NCBI RefSeq assembly: GCF_900188345.1
Contig: NZ_FZOD01000005.1
Location: forward strand, 62,001 to 126,000
Length of the DNA: 64,000 bases
DNA from: Streptosporangium subroseum
GTDB taxonomy: Bacteria > Actinomycetota > Actinomycetes > Streptosporangiales > Streptosporangiaceae
Direction: 5' to 3'
The notes beneath the pieces are model-generated. The model had not been told where the DNA came from and did no database searches. It saw only the letters and a list, made by a program, of their open reading frames with translations. Position numbers and translations under genes: made by a program. Position 1 is the stretch's first letter. Every line of letters starts with the position of its first letter. Positions 37,890 to 46,934 of this stretch are shown in pieces.

Positions 37890-39962
37890 TCAGGCGGGGA
37901 GTGAGGCAACGCCCGGCGCGAGGAAGCGCGGGTCGGAGATGCCGGTCCGGTCCAGGTAGGGGGTGATGCCGCCCAGGTGGAAGGGCCAGCCCGCTCCGAG
38001 AACCATGCACAGGTCGATGTCCTGGGCCGCCGCGACCACACCCTCGTCGAGCATGAGGCGGATCTCCTCCGCGAGGGCCCGCAGCGCGCGCAGCCGTACC
38101 TCCTCCGCCGTCGACGGAGAGGTCCCGCCGGAGAAGAGCGCCACCGCCTCGGCGTCCAGTGAGAAGTCGGGCGCGTAGACGCCGGGCTTGCCCGCCGCGA
38201 CCAGCTTGGCGAGGTTCTCCGACACGGAGTAGCGGGACGGGAAGGCCTCGTGCATGGTCTCCGCCACGTGCAGCGCGACGGCGGGGCCGACGAGCTGCAG
38301 CAGCGTGAACGGGGTCATCGGCAGGCCGAGCCCGTCCAGCGCGTGGTCGGCGACCTCCAGCGGGGTGCCCTCGTCGACGGCGCCGATGACCTCGCCCATG
38401 AACCGGGTCAGGAGCCGGTTGACCACGAACGCGGGCGCGTCCTTGACCAGCACGGACGACTTCTTCAGCGATCGGCCGACGGAGAAGGCCGTGGCCAGCG
38501 TCGCGTCGTCGGTCTCGGCACCCCGGATGATCTCCAGCAGGGGCATCACGGCGACCGGGTTGAAGAAGTGGAATCCCACGACGCGCTCGGGGTGCCGCAG
38601 CCCGGAGGCCATCTCGGTGAGGGAGAGCGAGGAGGTGTTGGTGGCCAGCACGCACTCGGCGGAGACGACCTCCTCCACCTCGGCGAACACCCGCCGCTTG
38701 ACCGCCAGGTCCTCGAACACGGCCTCGATGACGAAGTCGGCGTCCGCGAACGCGTCCTTGGTCAGCGAGCCGGTCACCAGGGCCTTGAGCCGATTTGCCT
38801 GGTCGGCGGAGACGCGGCCCTTGCCGAGCAACTTGGCGATCTCGGCGTGGACGTAGCCGACACCCTTGTCCAGCCGGGCCTGGTCCAGGTCGGTCAGCAC
38901 GACCGGGACCTCCAGGCGGCGGGCGAACAGCAGTGCCATCTGGGAGGCCATCAGGCCCGCGCCGACCACGCCGACCTTGGTGACCTTGCGGGCCAGGGCC
39001 GCCTCGGGTGCGCCCGCGGGCTTCTTGGCCCGGCGCTGCACCAGGTCGAAGGAGTAGAGGCCCGCGCGGAGCTCGTCGCCCATGAGGAGGTCGGCCAGGG
39101 CCTGGTCCTCGGCGTCGAAGCCCTCGTCGCGGGAGGCGGTGCGGGCCAGCTCGATCAGGTCCAGCGCCCGGTAGGGGGCGGGGGAGGCGCCGTGCAGCTT
39201 CATGTCGAGCAGGAAGCGGGCGTCGGCGACGGTCTTGGACCAGTCATCGGCGGTGTGGTCGGTTCGCGAGACGCTCACGTCGCCGCGCAGCACCCGGGCG
39301 GCCCAGCGCAGCGACTCCTCCAGGAAGTCCGCCGGCTCGAACATCGCGTCGGCGATCCCCGACGCGAAGGCGTCCCTGCCCTTGATCATGCGGTTCTGCG
39401 AGAGCGGGTTCTCGATGATCAGCTTGATGGCCGCGGCCGGGCCGATCAACCGGGGCAGCAACTGCGTGCCGCCCCAGCCGGGAACCAGGCCGAGGAAGCA
39501 CTCGGGCGTCGCGACCGCGGGCACGCCGGAGGAGATGGTCCGGTAGGTGCAGTGGAGCGCGACCTCCAGGCCGCCGCCCATGGCCGCGCCGTTCACGAAC
39601 GCGAACGACGGCACGTCCAGCTCGCCGAGACGGCGGAACACGTCGTGGCCCAGCTTGCCGATCCGCAGTGCCTGGTCCCGCTCGGAGACCAGGGCGGCGC
39701 CGTTGAGGTCGGCGCCGACCGCGAAGATGAACGGCTTGCCGATGACGCCCACGGCCACGACGTCGCCGCGGGCGGAGATCGCGTCGAGGGCCTCGCCGAG
39801 CGAGGTCAGGCCGCCGGGGCCGAACGTGGACGGCTTGGTGTGGTCCAGGCCGTTGTCCAGGGTGATCAGTGCCATGGTGCCCGCGCCGTACGGCAGCTCC
39901 ACGTCGCGGGTGATCGCCTTGGTGACGACCTCGTCGGCGAAGAGTTCCTTGATGTCCGTCAC
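37890..39962 (-). CDS. 3-hydroxyacyl-CoA dehydrogenase / enoyl-CoA hydratase fusion (FadB/FadJ-type)
   Basis: 690-residue multifunctional beta-oxidation enzyme. The N-terminal crotonase domain (about 1-300) has MGGGLEVALHCTY and TPECFLGLVPGWGGTQLLPRL. The NAD-binding HAD domain begins near 330 with VGVVGAGLMASQMALLF, and its C-terminal part contains NTSSLSLTEMASGL and GFHFFNPVAVMPLLEII, which hold catalytic residues. Acts on 2-enoyl-CoA and 3-hydroxyacyl-CoA. Its ATG overlaps the thiolase stop (ATGA), so the pair forms the fadAB-like operon. Confidence 0.95.
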   Translation of the reverse strand: MTDIKELFADEVVTKAITRDVELPYGAGTMALITLDNGLDHTKPSTFGPGGLTSLGEALDAISARGDVVAVGVIGKPFIFAVGADLNGAALVSERDQALRIGKLGHDVFRRLGELDVPSFAFVNGAAMGGGLEVALHCTYRTISSGVPAVATPECFLGLVPGWGGTQLLPRLIGPAAAIKLIIENPLSQNRMIKGRDAFASGIADAMFEPADFLEESLRWAARVLRGDVSVSRTDHTADDWSKTVADARFLLDMKLHGASPAPYRALDLIELARTASRDEGFDAEDQALADLLMGDELRAGLYSFDLVQRRAKKPAGAPEAALARKVTKVGVVGAGLMASQMALLFARRLEVPVVLTDLDQARLDKGVGYVHAEIAKLLGKGRVSADQANRLKALVTGSLTKDAFADADFVIEAVFEDLAVKRRVFAEVEEVVSAECVLATNTSSLSLTEMASGLRHPERVVGFHFFNPVAVMPLLEIIRGAETDDATLATAFSVGRSLKKSSVLVKDAPAFVVNRLLTRFMGEVIGAVDEGTPLEVADHALDGLGLPMTPFTLLQLVGPAVALHVAETMHEAFPSRYSVSENLAKLVAAGKPGVYAPDFSLDAEAVALFSGGTSPSTAEEVRLRALRALAEEIRLMLDEGVVAAAQDIDLCMVLGAGWPFHLGGITPYLDRTGISDPRFLAPGVASLPA

Positions 39963-41158
39963 TTCTTACCTTCCCAGCTGAGGTTCTCCCAGATGACCGT
40001 TCCGCCCATGCCCAGGCCGACGCACATCGTGGTCACGCCGTACCGGACGTCGGGGCGCTCGCCGAACTCGCGGGCGAGCTGCGTCATCAGGCGCACGCCG
40101 GAGGAGGCCAGCGGGTGGCCGAAGGCGATCGCGCCACCGTAGGGGTTCACGCGGGCGTCGTCGTCGGCGATGCCGAAGTGCTCCAGGAACGCCAGCACCT
40201 GTACGGCGAAGGCCTCGTTGATCTCGAACAGGCCGATGTCGGAGACGGACAGCCCGGCCAGGCGGAGCGCCCGCTCGGTGGACGGGATGGGCCCGACGCC
40301 CATGACCTCGGGATCCACGCCCGCGAAGGCGTAGGAGACCAGGCGCATCTTGGGCGCGAGACCCAGCTCCTCGGCGACCTCGGAGGCGGCCACGATGCAG
40401 CCGGTCGCGCCGTCGTTGATCCCGGAGGCGTTGCCGGCGGTGACCCGGCCGTGCGGGCGGAACGGGGTCTTCAGGGCGCCGAGCCCGTCGAGCGTGGTGC
40501 TGGGGCGAGGAGCCTCGTCCACCGTCGCCAGACCCCAGCCCCCCTCGGCCGACCGGGTCGCCATGGGCACCAGGTCGGGCTGGATCCTGCCGTCGGAGTA
40601 GGCCTTGGCGACCTTCTCCTGCGAGGCGAGGGCGAAGGCGTCCGCGCGGTCCTTGGTGATGGACGGGTAGCGGTCGTGCAGGTTCTCCGCGGTCATTCCC
40701 ATGACGAGGGCGGAGCCGTCCACGAGCTGCTCGGCCAGGAAACGGGGGTTGGGGTCCACGCCCTCGCCCATCGGGTGGCGGCCCATGTGCTCGACGCCGC
40801 CGGCGATGGCGACGTCGTAGGCGCCGAAGGCGATGCCCCCGGCGAGCGAGGTCACCGCGGTCATGGCGCCGGCGCACATGCGGTCGATCGAGTATCCGGG
40901 CACGCTCTTGGGCAGCCCGGCCAGGATGGCGGCGGAGCGGCCGAGGGTCAGGCCCTGGTCGCCGATCTGCGTGGTGGCCGCGATGGCCACCTCGTCGACG
41001 CGGTCGGGCGGCAGGTTCGGATTACGCCGAATCAGCTCGCGGATGACGCGGACCACCAGGTCGTCGGCGCGCGTCCCGGCATACAGGCCCTTGGGACCCG
41101 ACTTGCCGAAAGGCGTGCGTACACCGTCGACGAATACGACGTCACGAGACGAAGGCAC
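39959..41158 (-). CDS. Acetyl-CoA acyltransferase (thiolase, FadA-type)
   Basis: 399 residues. Catalytic Cys95 in DRMCAGAMTAV; HPLASSG (GGAIAFGHPLASSG) and CVGLGMGG hold the second catalytic His and Cys. NEAFAVQ is the usual thiolase landmark. It cleaves 3-ketoacyl-CoA with CoA, completing beta-oxidation with the downstream FadB-type enzyme. It starts an operon divergent from the LacI gene, with 224 bp between. Confidence 0.95.
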   Translation of the reverse strand: MPSSRDVVFVDGVRTPFGKSGPKGLYAGTRADDLVVRVIRELIRRNPNLPPDRVDEVAIAATTQIGDQGLTLGRSAAILAGLPKSVPGYSIDRMCAGAMTAVTSLAGGIAFGAYDVAIAGGVEHMGRHPMGEGVDPNPRFLAEQLVDGSALVMGMTAENLHDRYPSITKDRADAFALASQEKVAKAYSDGRIQPDLVPMATRSAEGGWGLATVDEAPRPSTTLDGLGALKTPFRPHGRVTAGNASGINDGATGCIVAASEVAEELGLAPKMRLVSYAFAGVDPEVMGVGPIPSTERALRLAGLSVSDIGLFEINEAFAVQVLAFLEHFGIADDDARVNPYGGAIAFGHPLASSGVRLMTQLAREFGERPDVRYGVTTMCVGLGMGGTVIWENLSWEGKK

Positions 41159-41356
41159 GGAGTTCGCTCCTCGTTGCTGGATTGCTTCACCCCTATGCTA
41201 CTCGCCGGTAACAACGCTTGACGCGACCAGGTGCCCGGATAGATCGCGGGACGGGACGGACAGGAAAGTAGATTGTTTCTTACAGGCGTGCGCGGGTCTG
41301 GGGCCGCGCCTCGCCGATGTGCTCGGAATGCGAGAAGAAAGCATCTCTGGCAGTTT

Positions 41357-41370
41357 GGAAAACGCTTTCC
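41357..41370. promoter_or_regulatory. LacI-type operator upstream of lacI-family gene
   Basis: GGAAAACGCTTTCC is a near-perfect dyad (GGAAA-ACGC-TTTCC), 12 bp from the GTG start of the LacI gene. It matches the site at 45627-45640 (GGAAA-GCGC-TTTCC), so one regulator probably binds both. Confidence 0.7.
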
Positions 41371-41382
41371 TGGAGGTTTTCT

Positions 41383-42375
41383 GTGGCCACGCTCGAGGAT
41401 GTCGCCCGGCACGCGGGCGTCTCGCTCGCCACGGCGTCGCGGGTGCTCAACGGGAGCACCCGGCAGGTGGGAGCTTCGCTGCGCGCCAAGGTGGAGCTGG
41501 CCGCCGCCCAGCTCGGCTACCGCACCAACGTGGCCGCGCAGACCCTGGCCAAGGGAGCCAGCAACGTGATCGGGCTGGTCGTCCACGACCTCACCGACCC
41601 CTACTTCGCGGCTCTCGCGGACGGAGCCATGCGGGTGGCCGAGAGCCAAGCGCTCATGGTCATGGTCGGAACCACGCATCGCGACGCCGAACGGGAGATC
41701 GCCTTCGTCTCGACCCTGAACGCGCAGCGGGTCTGCGCCGTGCTGCTCGCCGGATCGCGGATCGCGGACCCCCACGTGACCCGCAGGCTCCGCGAGGAGC
41801 TCGATCGCTACCGGGACACCGGAGGGCGGGTGGCCTGCGTGGGCCAGGACCTGCTGGGCGTGAACACGGTGGTGCCGAGCAACCACGAGGGCGCCGCCGC
41901 GCTGGCCCGGGCCCTCGCAGAGTTGGGGCACCGGCGTTTCGCCGTGCTCGCCGGCCCTCCCGGGCTGATCACGGCCAGGGACAGGGTGGCGGGGTTCGCC
42001 GGGGCCCTTGACGCGCTCGGCCTGCCCGCGCCGCAGGTCGTGCACGGCTCCTTCGACCGGGACGGCGGTTACACGGCGGCGTCCCAGGTGTCCGGCGCCA
42101 CCTGCGTGTTCGCGGTCAACGACGTGATGGCGGTGGGCGCGCTGGCGGCCTTCAGGGATCGGGGGATCAGGGTGCCCGACGACGTCTCGGTGGCGGGGTT
42201 CGACGACATCGTCACGCTGCGGGACCTGGTTCCGGCGCTGTCCACCGTACGGCTGCCGCTCGCGTACATGGGTGCCCGCGCGCTGGAGCTGGCCCTGGAG
42301 GAGGACATGGGGATCCGGGTGGAGTCCGTGGCCGGCGAGGTCGTCCTGCGGGAAAGCACGCGCGAGCTGATCTGA
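41383..42375 (+). CDS. LacI-family transcriptional regulator
   Basis: 330 residues. The helix-turn-helix is TLEDVARHAGVSLATASRVLNGS, the hinge helix ends at ANVIGL-type NVIGLVV, and a periplasmic-binding-like sensor domain follows (ILFA-like CVFAVNDVMAVGALAAF, PDDVSVAGFDDI). GTG 41383 follows GGAGG (41372-41376) by 6 bp; a longer upstream frame lacks a ribosome-binding site and runs over the operator. The operator overlaps its 5' region, implying autorepression, and a twin operator sits before the Gfo/Idh operon. Confidence 0.92.
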   Translation: MATLEDVARHAGVSLATASRVLNGSTRQVGASLRAKVELAAAQLGYRTNVAAQTLAKGASNVIGLVVHDLTDPYFAALADGAMRVAESQALMVMVGTTHRDAEREIAFVSTLNAQRVCAVLLAGSRIADPHVTRRLREELDRYRDTGGRVACVGQDLLGVNTVVPSNHEGAAALARALAELGHRRFAVLAGPPGLITARDRVAGFAGALDALGLPAPQVVHGSFDRDGGYTAASQVSGATCVFAVNDVMAVGALAAFRDRGIRVPDDVSVAGFDDIVTLRDLVPALSTVRLPLAYMGARALELALEEDMGIRVESVAGEVVLRESTRELI

Positions 42376-42491
42376 GGACTTCGCGGGCGCGACCCTTCGC
42401 AGCCTTCTGTGGACCTTTGTGGACCGCGGCCGGGCGGCCCGGGGGCCCCGGGCGGACTGCGGCGCGGGCCGCTTCGCGCCGTCCGGCCGCG

Positions 42492-43340
42492 TCAGCCTCC
42501 GATGAGTTCGCCGAACCTGGTCCTGACCCTGGTCAGGACCTCGTCGGGGTCGGCGGCCCACACCTCGGCGTTGAAGATCTCCACCTCGATGTCCCCGGTG
42601 TAGCCCGCCTCGGCCACGGCCCTGGTCAGCGGGGCGAAGTCGATCACACCGTCGCCCATCACGCCCCGGCCGAGCAGCACGTCGGCCGGGAGGGGGGACA
42701 GGAAGTCGCACACCTGGTAGCTCGCGATCCGCCCGCCCGCCCTGGCGATCTGCTGGAAGACCTGCGGGTCCCACCAGACGTGGAAGGTGTCGACGACGAC
42801 GCCGACCTGCGCGGGCGGGTGCGGCTCCGCGAGGTCGAGGGCCTGACCGAGCGTGGAGAGCACGGCCCGGTCGGCGCAGTACATCGGATGGAGCGGTTCC
42901 AGGGCCAGCCTGACCCCCCGCTCGCCCGCGTACGGCGCCAGCACGGCCAACGCCTCGGCGACCCGCTCCCGCGCTCCGGACAGGTCACGGGAGATCGTGC
43001 CCAGGGGCTCACCGGGGACCACGCCGGGCAGGCCGCCGACCACCATGACCAGGCACGCGGCGTTCAGCTCCGCGGCCTCGTCGATCGCCCTGCGGTTGTC
43101 GTCCAGGGCCTCCGGGCCGCCGGAGGTGAGGAAGCCGCCCCGGCACAGGGACGACACCCGGAGCCCGGCGTCCGCGACCAGCTTCACGGTCTCGTCCAGG
43201 CCCTGCTCGGCGACGTTCTGCCGCCACAGGCCGATGGCCTCGACGCCGTGCCGCACGCACCCGTCGACGGCCTCGGCTACCGACCACCGCTTGGTGGTCC
43301 ACTGGTTCAGCGAGAAACGACGTTCGCTCCGCCCGCTCAT
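42492..43340 (-). CDS. Sugar phosphate isomerase/epimerase (xylose-isomerase-like TIM barrel)
   Basis: 282 residues. The fold family (AP endonuclease 2 / IolE-IolI-like) is marked by EAIGLWRQN near the start, RLALEPLHPMYC and VVVDTFHVWWDP, with metal ligands Glu, Asp, His and Glu (IEVEIFN). It probably epimerises or isomerises a keto sugar or sugar acid. ATG 43340 overlaps the DUF993 stop (ATGA), so translation is coupled. It is the last gene of the LacI-regulated operon. The exact substrate is unknown. Confidence 0.88.
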   Translation of the reverse strand: MSGRSERRFSLNQWTTKRWSVAEAVDGCVRHGVEAIGLWRQNVAEQGLDETVKLVADAGLRVSSLCRGGFLTSGGPEALDDNRRAIDEAAELNAACLVMVVGGLPGVVPGEPLGTISRDLSGARERVAEALAVLAPYAGERGVRLALEPLHPMYCADRAVLSTLGQALDLAEPHPPAQVGVVVDTFHVWWDPQVFQQIARAGGRIASYQVCDFLSPLPADVLLGRGVMGDGVIDFAPLTRAVAEAGYTGDIEVEIFNAEVWAADPDEVLTRVRTRFGELIGG

Positions 43341-44467
43341 AATCCGTTCACCGCCAGCAGGGACCTCATCCGGTAGACCGCCAGCTCGGGATCCACCAGC
43401 AGCCCGGCCCGGTCGGCCAGGCGGAACACCTCGGACAGATGCGGAATCGAGCGGGCCGCCTGGGCGCCGTTGATCATGGTGAAGGCGTTCTGGTGGCCGT
43501 TGAGCCAGGCCAGGAAGACGATGCCGGTCTTGTAGCTGTAGGTCGGTGTCTCGAAGATCTTCCGGGAGAGCGGGACCGTCGGGTCCATGATCTCGTCGTA
43601 CCGGTCGTAGTCACCCTCGTCGAGTGCCTGGAGACCCGCCGCGGCCGCGGGGGCGATCGCGTCGAAGATGCCCAGCAGCGCGTGGCTCCCCGACTTGATC
43701 AGCGAGGGGTAGTTGAAGTCGTCGCCGGTGTAGAGCCTGACGCCCCTCGGCAGCGCCGCGCGCAGCCTGATCTCGTGGTCGGCGTCCAGCAGTGAGACCT
43801 TGACCCCGTCCACCATCGGCGCGTGCTCGCGGATCAGCGCCAGGAACGACGCGGTGGCCTCGGCCACGTCCCCCGAGCCCCAGTAGCCCGCGAGCTGCGG
43901 GTCGAACATCTCACCCAGCCAGTGCAGGATCACCGGGCGGTCCGTCTGGGTCAGCAGCCGCCCGTAGACCCGGTGGTAGTCCTCGGGGCCCCGCGCGATC
44001 GCGGCGAGCTGCCGGCTGGCCATGAGGACGACCCCGGCGCCGGCGTCGCGCACGGTCTCGATCTGCTCGGTGTAGGCGGCCACGATCTCGTCCAGTGTCC
44101 GGGCCCGCGGCGCGTGGTCGGTGCCGGCGCCGCACGCCACCAGCGTCGCCGGGTCGCCGAACTCCTTGGCCTCGGCGGCGCTGCGCTGGATCAGCTCGCG
44201 GGTGGCCGCCCAGTCCAGGCCCATGTTGCGCTGGGCGGTGTCCATGGCGTCGGCGATCCGCAGGCCGTACGACCACAGGTGGCGGCGGAACCGCAGGGTG
44301 GTCTCCCAGTCCACGACGGCGGGGGAGCCCGGGGTGTTGTCGCCGAGCGGGTCGGCGGTCACGTGGGCGGCGGCGTAGGCGATGCGGCTCCTGGCGGGAC
44401 CGGCGGGCCTGGCCCAGGTCACCGGCTCGCGCAGGGTGTGGTCCCCGCCGGGGAGCGCGATTCTCAT
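43337..44467 (-). CDS. DUF993 family, dihydrodipicolinate-synthase-like aldolase
   Basis: 376 residues. The barrel resembles class I aldolases of the DHDPS superfamily as classified in DUF993; segments include DTAQRNMGLDWAATRELI, VILHWLGEMFDPQLAGYW, GDDFNYPSLIKSGSHALLG and TYSYKTGIVFLAWLNGHQ. A Lys is present in KSGSHALLGIFDA. I cannot assign the substrate. It is placed between a Gfo/Idh dehydrogenase and an isomerase; retro-aldol cleavage of an oxidised sugar is a reasonable hypothesis. The ATG overlaps the dehydrogenase stop by one base (TGATG). Confidence 0.8.
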   Translation of the reverse strand: MRIALPGGDHTLREPVTWARPAGPARSRIAYAAAHVTADPLGDNTPGSPAVVDWETTLRFRRHLWSYGLRIADAMDTAQRNMGLDWAATRELIQRSAAEAKEFGDPATLVACGAGTDHAPRARTLDEIVAAYTEQIETVRDAGAGVVLMASRQLAAIARGPEDYHRVYGRLLTQTDRPVILHWLGEMFDPQLAGYWGSGDVAEATASFLALIREHAPMVDGVKVSLLDADHEIRLRAALPRGVRLYTGDDFNYPSLIKSGSHALLGIFDAIAPAAAAGLQALDEGDYDRYDEIMDPTVPLSRKIFETPTYSYKTGIVFLAWLNGHQNAFTMINGAQAARSIPHLSEVFRLADRAGLLVDPELAVYRMRSLLAVNGL

Positions 44468-45609
44468 CACGGCTCCACGGGAAGCCGGAGCCCCTCGGCA
44501 GAGGAGCGCAGGCCCAGCTCGGCGATGCGGACGCCGCGGGCGCCGGAGACGAAGTCGTAGGGGAAGGGCGCGTCCTCGATCACGTGGCGGATGAACATCT
44601 CCCACTGGATCTTGAAGCCGTTGTCGAACTCGGCGTTGTCGGGCACCTCCTGCCAGTCGTCGCGGAAGCGGGCGGTGGCGGGCAGGTCGGGGTTCCAGAC
44701 CGGTTTGGGAGTGGTGGCGCGGTGCTGGACGCGGCAGTTGCGCAGGCCCGCGACCGCGCTGCCGTGCGTGCCGTCCACCTGGAACTCCACCAGCTCGTCC
44801 CGGTTCACTCGAACGTTCCAGGAGGAGTTGATCTGCGCGATGATCCCGCCCTCCAGCTCGAACACGCCGTACGCGGCGTCGTCGGCGGTGGCCGGGTAGG
44901 TCATGCCCCGCTCGTCCACCCGCTCGGGCACGTGGGTGACGGCCTGCGCGTAGACCGACCGGATGCGGCCGAAGAGGTTCTCCAGCACGTAGGCCCAGTG
45001 CGGGAACATGTCCAGGACGATGCCGCCGCCGTCTTCGGCGCGGTAGTTCCACGACGGGCGCTGCGCGGCCTGCCAGTCACCCTCGAAGACCCAGTAGCCG
45101 AACTCGCCGCGCACCGACAGGATCCGGCCGAAGAAGCCGCCGTCGATCAGGCGCTTGAGCTTGAGCAGGCCCGGCAGGAAGAGCTTGTCCTGCACGACGC
45201 CGTTCTTCACACCCTTGGCGGTCGCGGCCTCGGCCAGCGCCAGGGCGTCGCTGAACGTCTCGGCGATCGGCTTCTCCGCGTAGATGTGCTTGCCCGCCTC
45301 CACCGCCTTGAGGACGGCCTTCACCCTGGCCTGCGTGACCTGGGTGTCGAAGTAGATGAGATTGTCATCGTCGGCCAGGGCCGCGTCGAGGTCGGTGGTC
45401 CAGCCGGCGATGCCGTGGTCGGCGGCGATCTTCGCCAGTTTTTCGGGGTTCCGGCCCACGAGCACCGGCTTGAGCATGATCCGGCTGCCGTCGGCCAGCG
45501 CCACGCCGCCCTGCTCGTTGATCGCCAGAACCGACCGGACCAGGTGCTGGCGGTAACCCATGCGGCCGGTGACACCGTTCATCACGACACCGATGCTTCG
45601 CGGGGACAT
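44467..45609 (-). CDS. Gfo/Idh/MocA-family oxidoreductase
   Basis: 380 residues. The Rossmann N-terminus reads IGVVMNGVTGRMGYRQHL, and GKHIYAEKPIAETF carries the conserved Lys-Pro motif EKP of this family. The C-terminal domain is the usual sugar-binding sheet (SVRGEFGYWVFEGDWQ). NAD(P)-dependent oxidation of a sugar or inositol-like substrate is the family role. ATG 45609 follows AGGAGG; the upstream frame overlaps the operator and is not used. It is first gene of the LacI-regulated three-gene operon. Confidence 0.9.
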   Translation of the reverse strand: MSPRSIGVVMNGVTGRMGYRQHLVRSVLAINEQGGVALADGSRIMLKPVLVGRNPEKLAKIAADHGIAGWTTDLDAALADDDNLIYFDTQVTQARVKAVLKAVEAGKHIYAEKPIAETFSDALALAEAATAKGVKNGVVQDKLFLPGLLKLKRLIDGGFFGRILSVRGEFGYWVFEGDWQAAQRPSWNYRAEDGGGIVLDMFPHWAYVLENLFGRIRSVYAQAVTHVPERVDERGMTYPATADDAAYGVFELEGGIIAQINSSWNVRVNRDELVEFQVDGTHGSAVAGLRNCRVQHRATTPKPVWNPDLPATARFRDDWQEVPDNAEFDNGFKIQWEMFIRHVIEDAPFPYDFVSGARGVRIAELGLRSSAEGLRLPVEP

Positions 45610-45626
45610 CTTTTCGGGCCTCCTAG

Positions 45627-45646
45627 GGAAAGCGCTTTCCATCATA
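45627..45646 (-). promoter_or_regulatory. LacI operator and -10 of the Gfo/Idh-DUF993-isomerase operon
   Basis: GGAAAGCGCTTTCC (45627-45640) is a perfect palindrome. On the minus strand TATGAT (45646-45641) abuts it, a good -10, so the operator covers the transcription start. Its sequence matches the operator before the LacI gene. Confidence 0.75.
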
Positions 45647-45717
45647 CGGTACGGCAGCCGCCATGTCTTCGGCAAGACTCATCCGATCTCGCCTGCTCCG
45701 GGGACCCGGTCGGCGCC

Positions 45718-45752
45718 CACCCCCCGGCCATGCCCGTCGCGACCGGGGGGTG
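45718..45752 (-). terminator. Hairpin terminator after the SMR gene
   Basis: A perfect 10-bp stem (45743-45752 with 45718-45727; CACCCCCCGG arm) and a 15-base loop. It lies about 50 bp after the SMR gene stop. No T tract, as is common in actinomycetes. Confidence 0.6.
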
Positions 45753-45801
45753 AGCCGCGCACTTTCCGCCCACCGTTCTCACACGGGCGGCGCCCGGTCC
45801 G

Positions 45802-46119
45802 TCACCCGTCCAGGAGCTTGAGGCCGATGACGCCGATCAGGATGAGCGCCAGGCAGGCCAGCCGGGCGGGCGCCGCGCTTTCGCCCAGGACCACGATGCC
45901 CGCGACGGCGACTCCGAGCGCGCCGAGCCCGACCCAGACGGCGTACGCGGTGCCCATGGGCAGCGTCTTGAGCGCGAAGGTGAGCATGACGAAGCTCAGG
46001 GCCGCCGCCGTCACCCCGACGACCGTCGGCCAGGGCCGGGTGAATCCGTCCGAGCGCTCGAGCGCGGTGGCCCAGACGATCTCCAGCACGGCCGCCAGGA
46101 AGAGCAGAGCCCAGGCCAT
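45802..46119 (-). CDS. SMR-family efflux protein (Gdx/SugE-like)
   Basis: 105 residues, four membrane helices, the small multidrug resistance length. The essential membrane Glu lies in AVLEIVWATALERSDGFTR, and LKTLPMGTAYAVWVGLGA matches Gdx/SugE guanidinium exporters better than EmrE. It sits 5 bp after the SDR gene, under the same TetR-controlled promoter, rather than a guanidine riboswitch. ATG 46119 is chosen because it gives the standard length. Confidence 0.88.
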   Translation of the reverse strand: MAWALLFLAAVLEIVWATALERSDGFTRPWPTVVGVTAAALSFVMLTFALKTLPMGTAYAVWVGLGALGVAVAGIVVLGESAAPARLACLALILIGVIGLKLLDG

Positions 46120-46124
46120 GGCGG

Positions 46125-46856
46125 TCAGGCCGTGGTGCCGGCGTCGACGGTGATGGCGGCTCCGGTGATGTTCCTGCCGCCTTCGCCCGCCAGATGGGCG
46201 ACGGTGGCGGCGATGTCGCCGGGGCTGCAGTAACGATCCAGGGCGGTGAAACGTCGCTCCTCTTCCGCGTCCGGGCTGTCGGCCGGGTTCATCTCGGTGT
46301 CGGTCGAACCGGGATGGACGAGGTTCGCCGTGATGCCCCGGGGGCCCAGGTCCCTGGCGAGCCCCTTGGTCAGGCCGGTCAACGCGGACTTGCTCATCGC
46401 GTAGAGAGTCCATCCCGGGTACGGCACGCGTTCGGCGAGACTGCTGCCGATGCAGATGATCCGGCCTCCCCTGCCCATGTGCCGGGCGGCCGCCTGGGCC
46501 AGCACGAACGAGGCGCGGGAGTGGATCGCGAGGGTGCTGTCGACCTCGGCGAGCGTCACCTCGTGCAGCGGCCCGAACGGGGCGACACCGGCGTTGCTGA
46601 CCAGGATGTCGATCCGCCCGAACTCGGCGACCGTGCGTTCGACCGCCGAGACCAGCATGCCGGCGTCGGCGGCCTCCATCGCCACGGCCAGCCCGCGGGC
46701 ACCGGCGGCCTCGATCTCCTTGACGACCGCTGCCGCCCGCTCCGCCGAGCGCGTGTATGTGATCACCACGTCGGTGCCTTCGGCGGCCAGTCGCAGGGCG
46801 ATGGCGGCGCCGATCCCACGGCTCCCTCCGGTGACGAGCGCGACTCTGCGTGCCAT
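46125..46856 (-). CDS. SDR-family oxidoreductase
   Basis: 243 residues, classical short-chain dehydrogenase/reductase. NAD(P)-binding TGGSRGIG (residues about 9-16), NAG in VSNAGVAP, catalytic Ser in IGSS and Tyr-x-x-x-Lys in YAMSKSAL; DTEMNPADSP near the C-terminus. It is first gene of a two-gene operon with the SMR transporter, divergent from a TetR gene. The substrate is unknown. Confidence 0.93.
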   Translation of the reverse strand: MARRVALVTGGSRGIGAAIALRLAAEGTDVVITYTRSAERAAAVVKEIEAAGARGLAVAMEAADAGMLVSAVERTVAEFGRIDILVSNAGVAPFGPLHEVTLAEVDSTLAIHSRASFVLAQAAARHMGRGGRIICIGSSLAERVPYPGWTLYAMSKSALTGLTKGLARDLGPRGITANLVHPGSTDTEMNPADSPDAEEERRFTALDRYCSPGDIAATVAHLAGEGGRNITGAAITVDAGTTA

Positions 46857-46866
46857 GGCGTCTCCC

Positions 46867-46916
46867 TTAAGCGGAATAAGTTCCGCTTAACCTTAAAACG
46901 GAACTGATTCCGCTTG
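46867..46916. promoter_or_regulatory. Pair of TetR-type operators between SDR and tetR genes
   Basis: TTAAGCGGAA (46867-46876) and its inverse complement (46881-46890) form 10-bp arms around a 4-base centre. A second dyad, CGGAA-CTGA-TTCCG (46899-46912), follows at the same spacing. The sites lie between the divergent SDR and TetR starts and would control both. Confidence 0.8.
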
Positions 46917-46934
46917 CAAGTCCTCCAGTAGCCT

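Noticed and set aside
38250..40142. A 630-codon frame antisense to the beta-oxidation gene
   Set aside because: Low-complexity Gly/Ala/Arg/His composition and no motif; shadow of the FadB-type enzyme.
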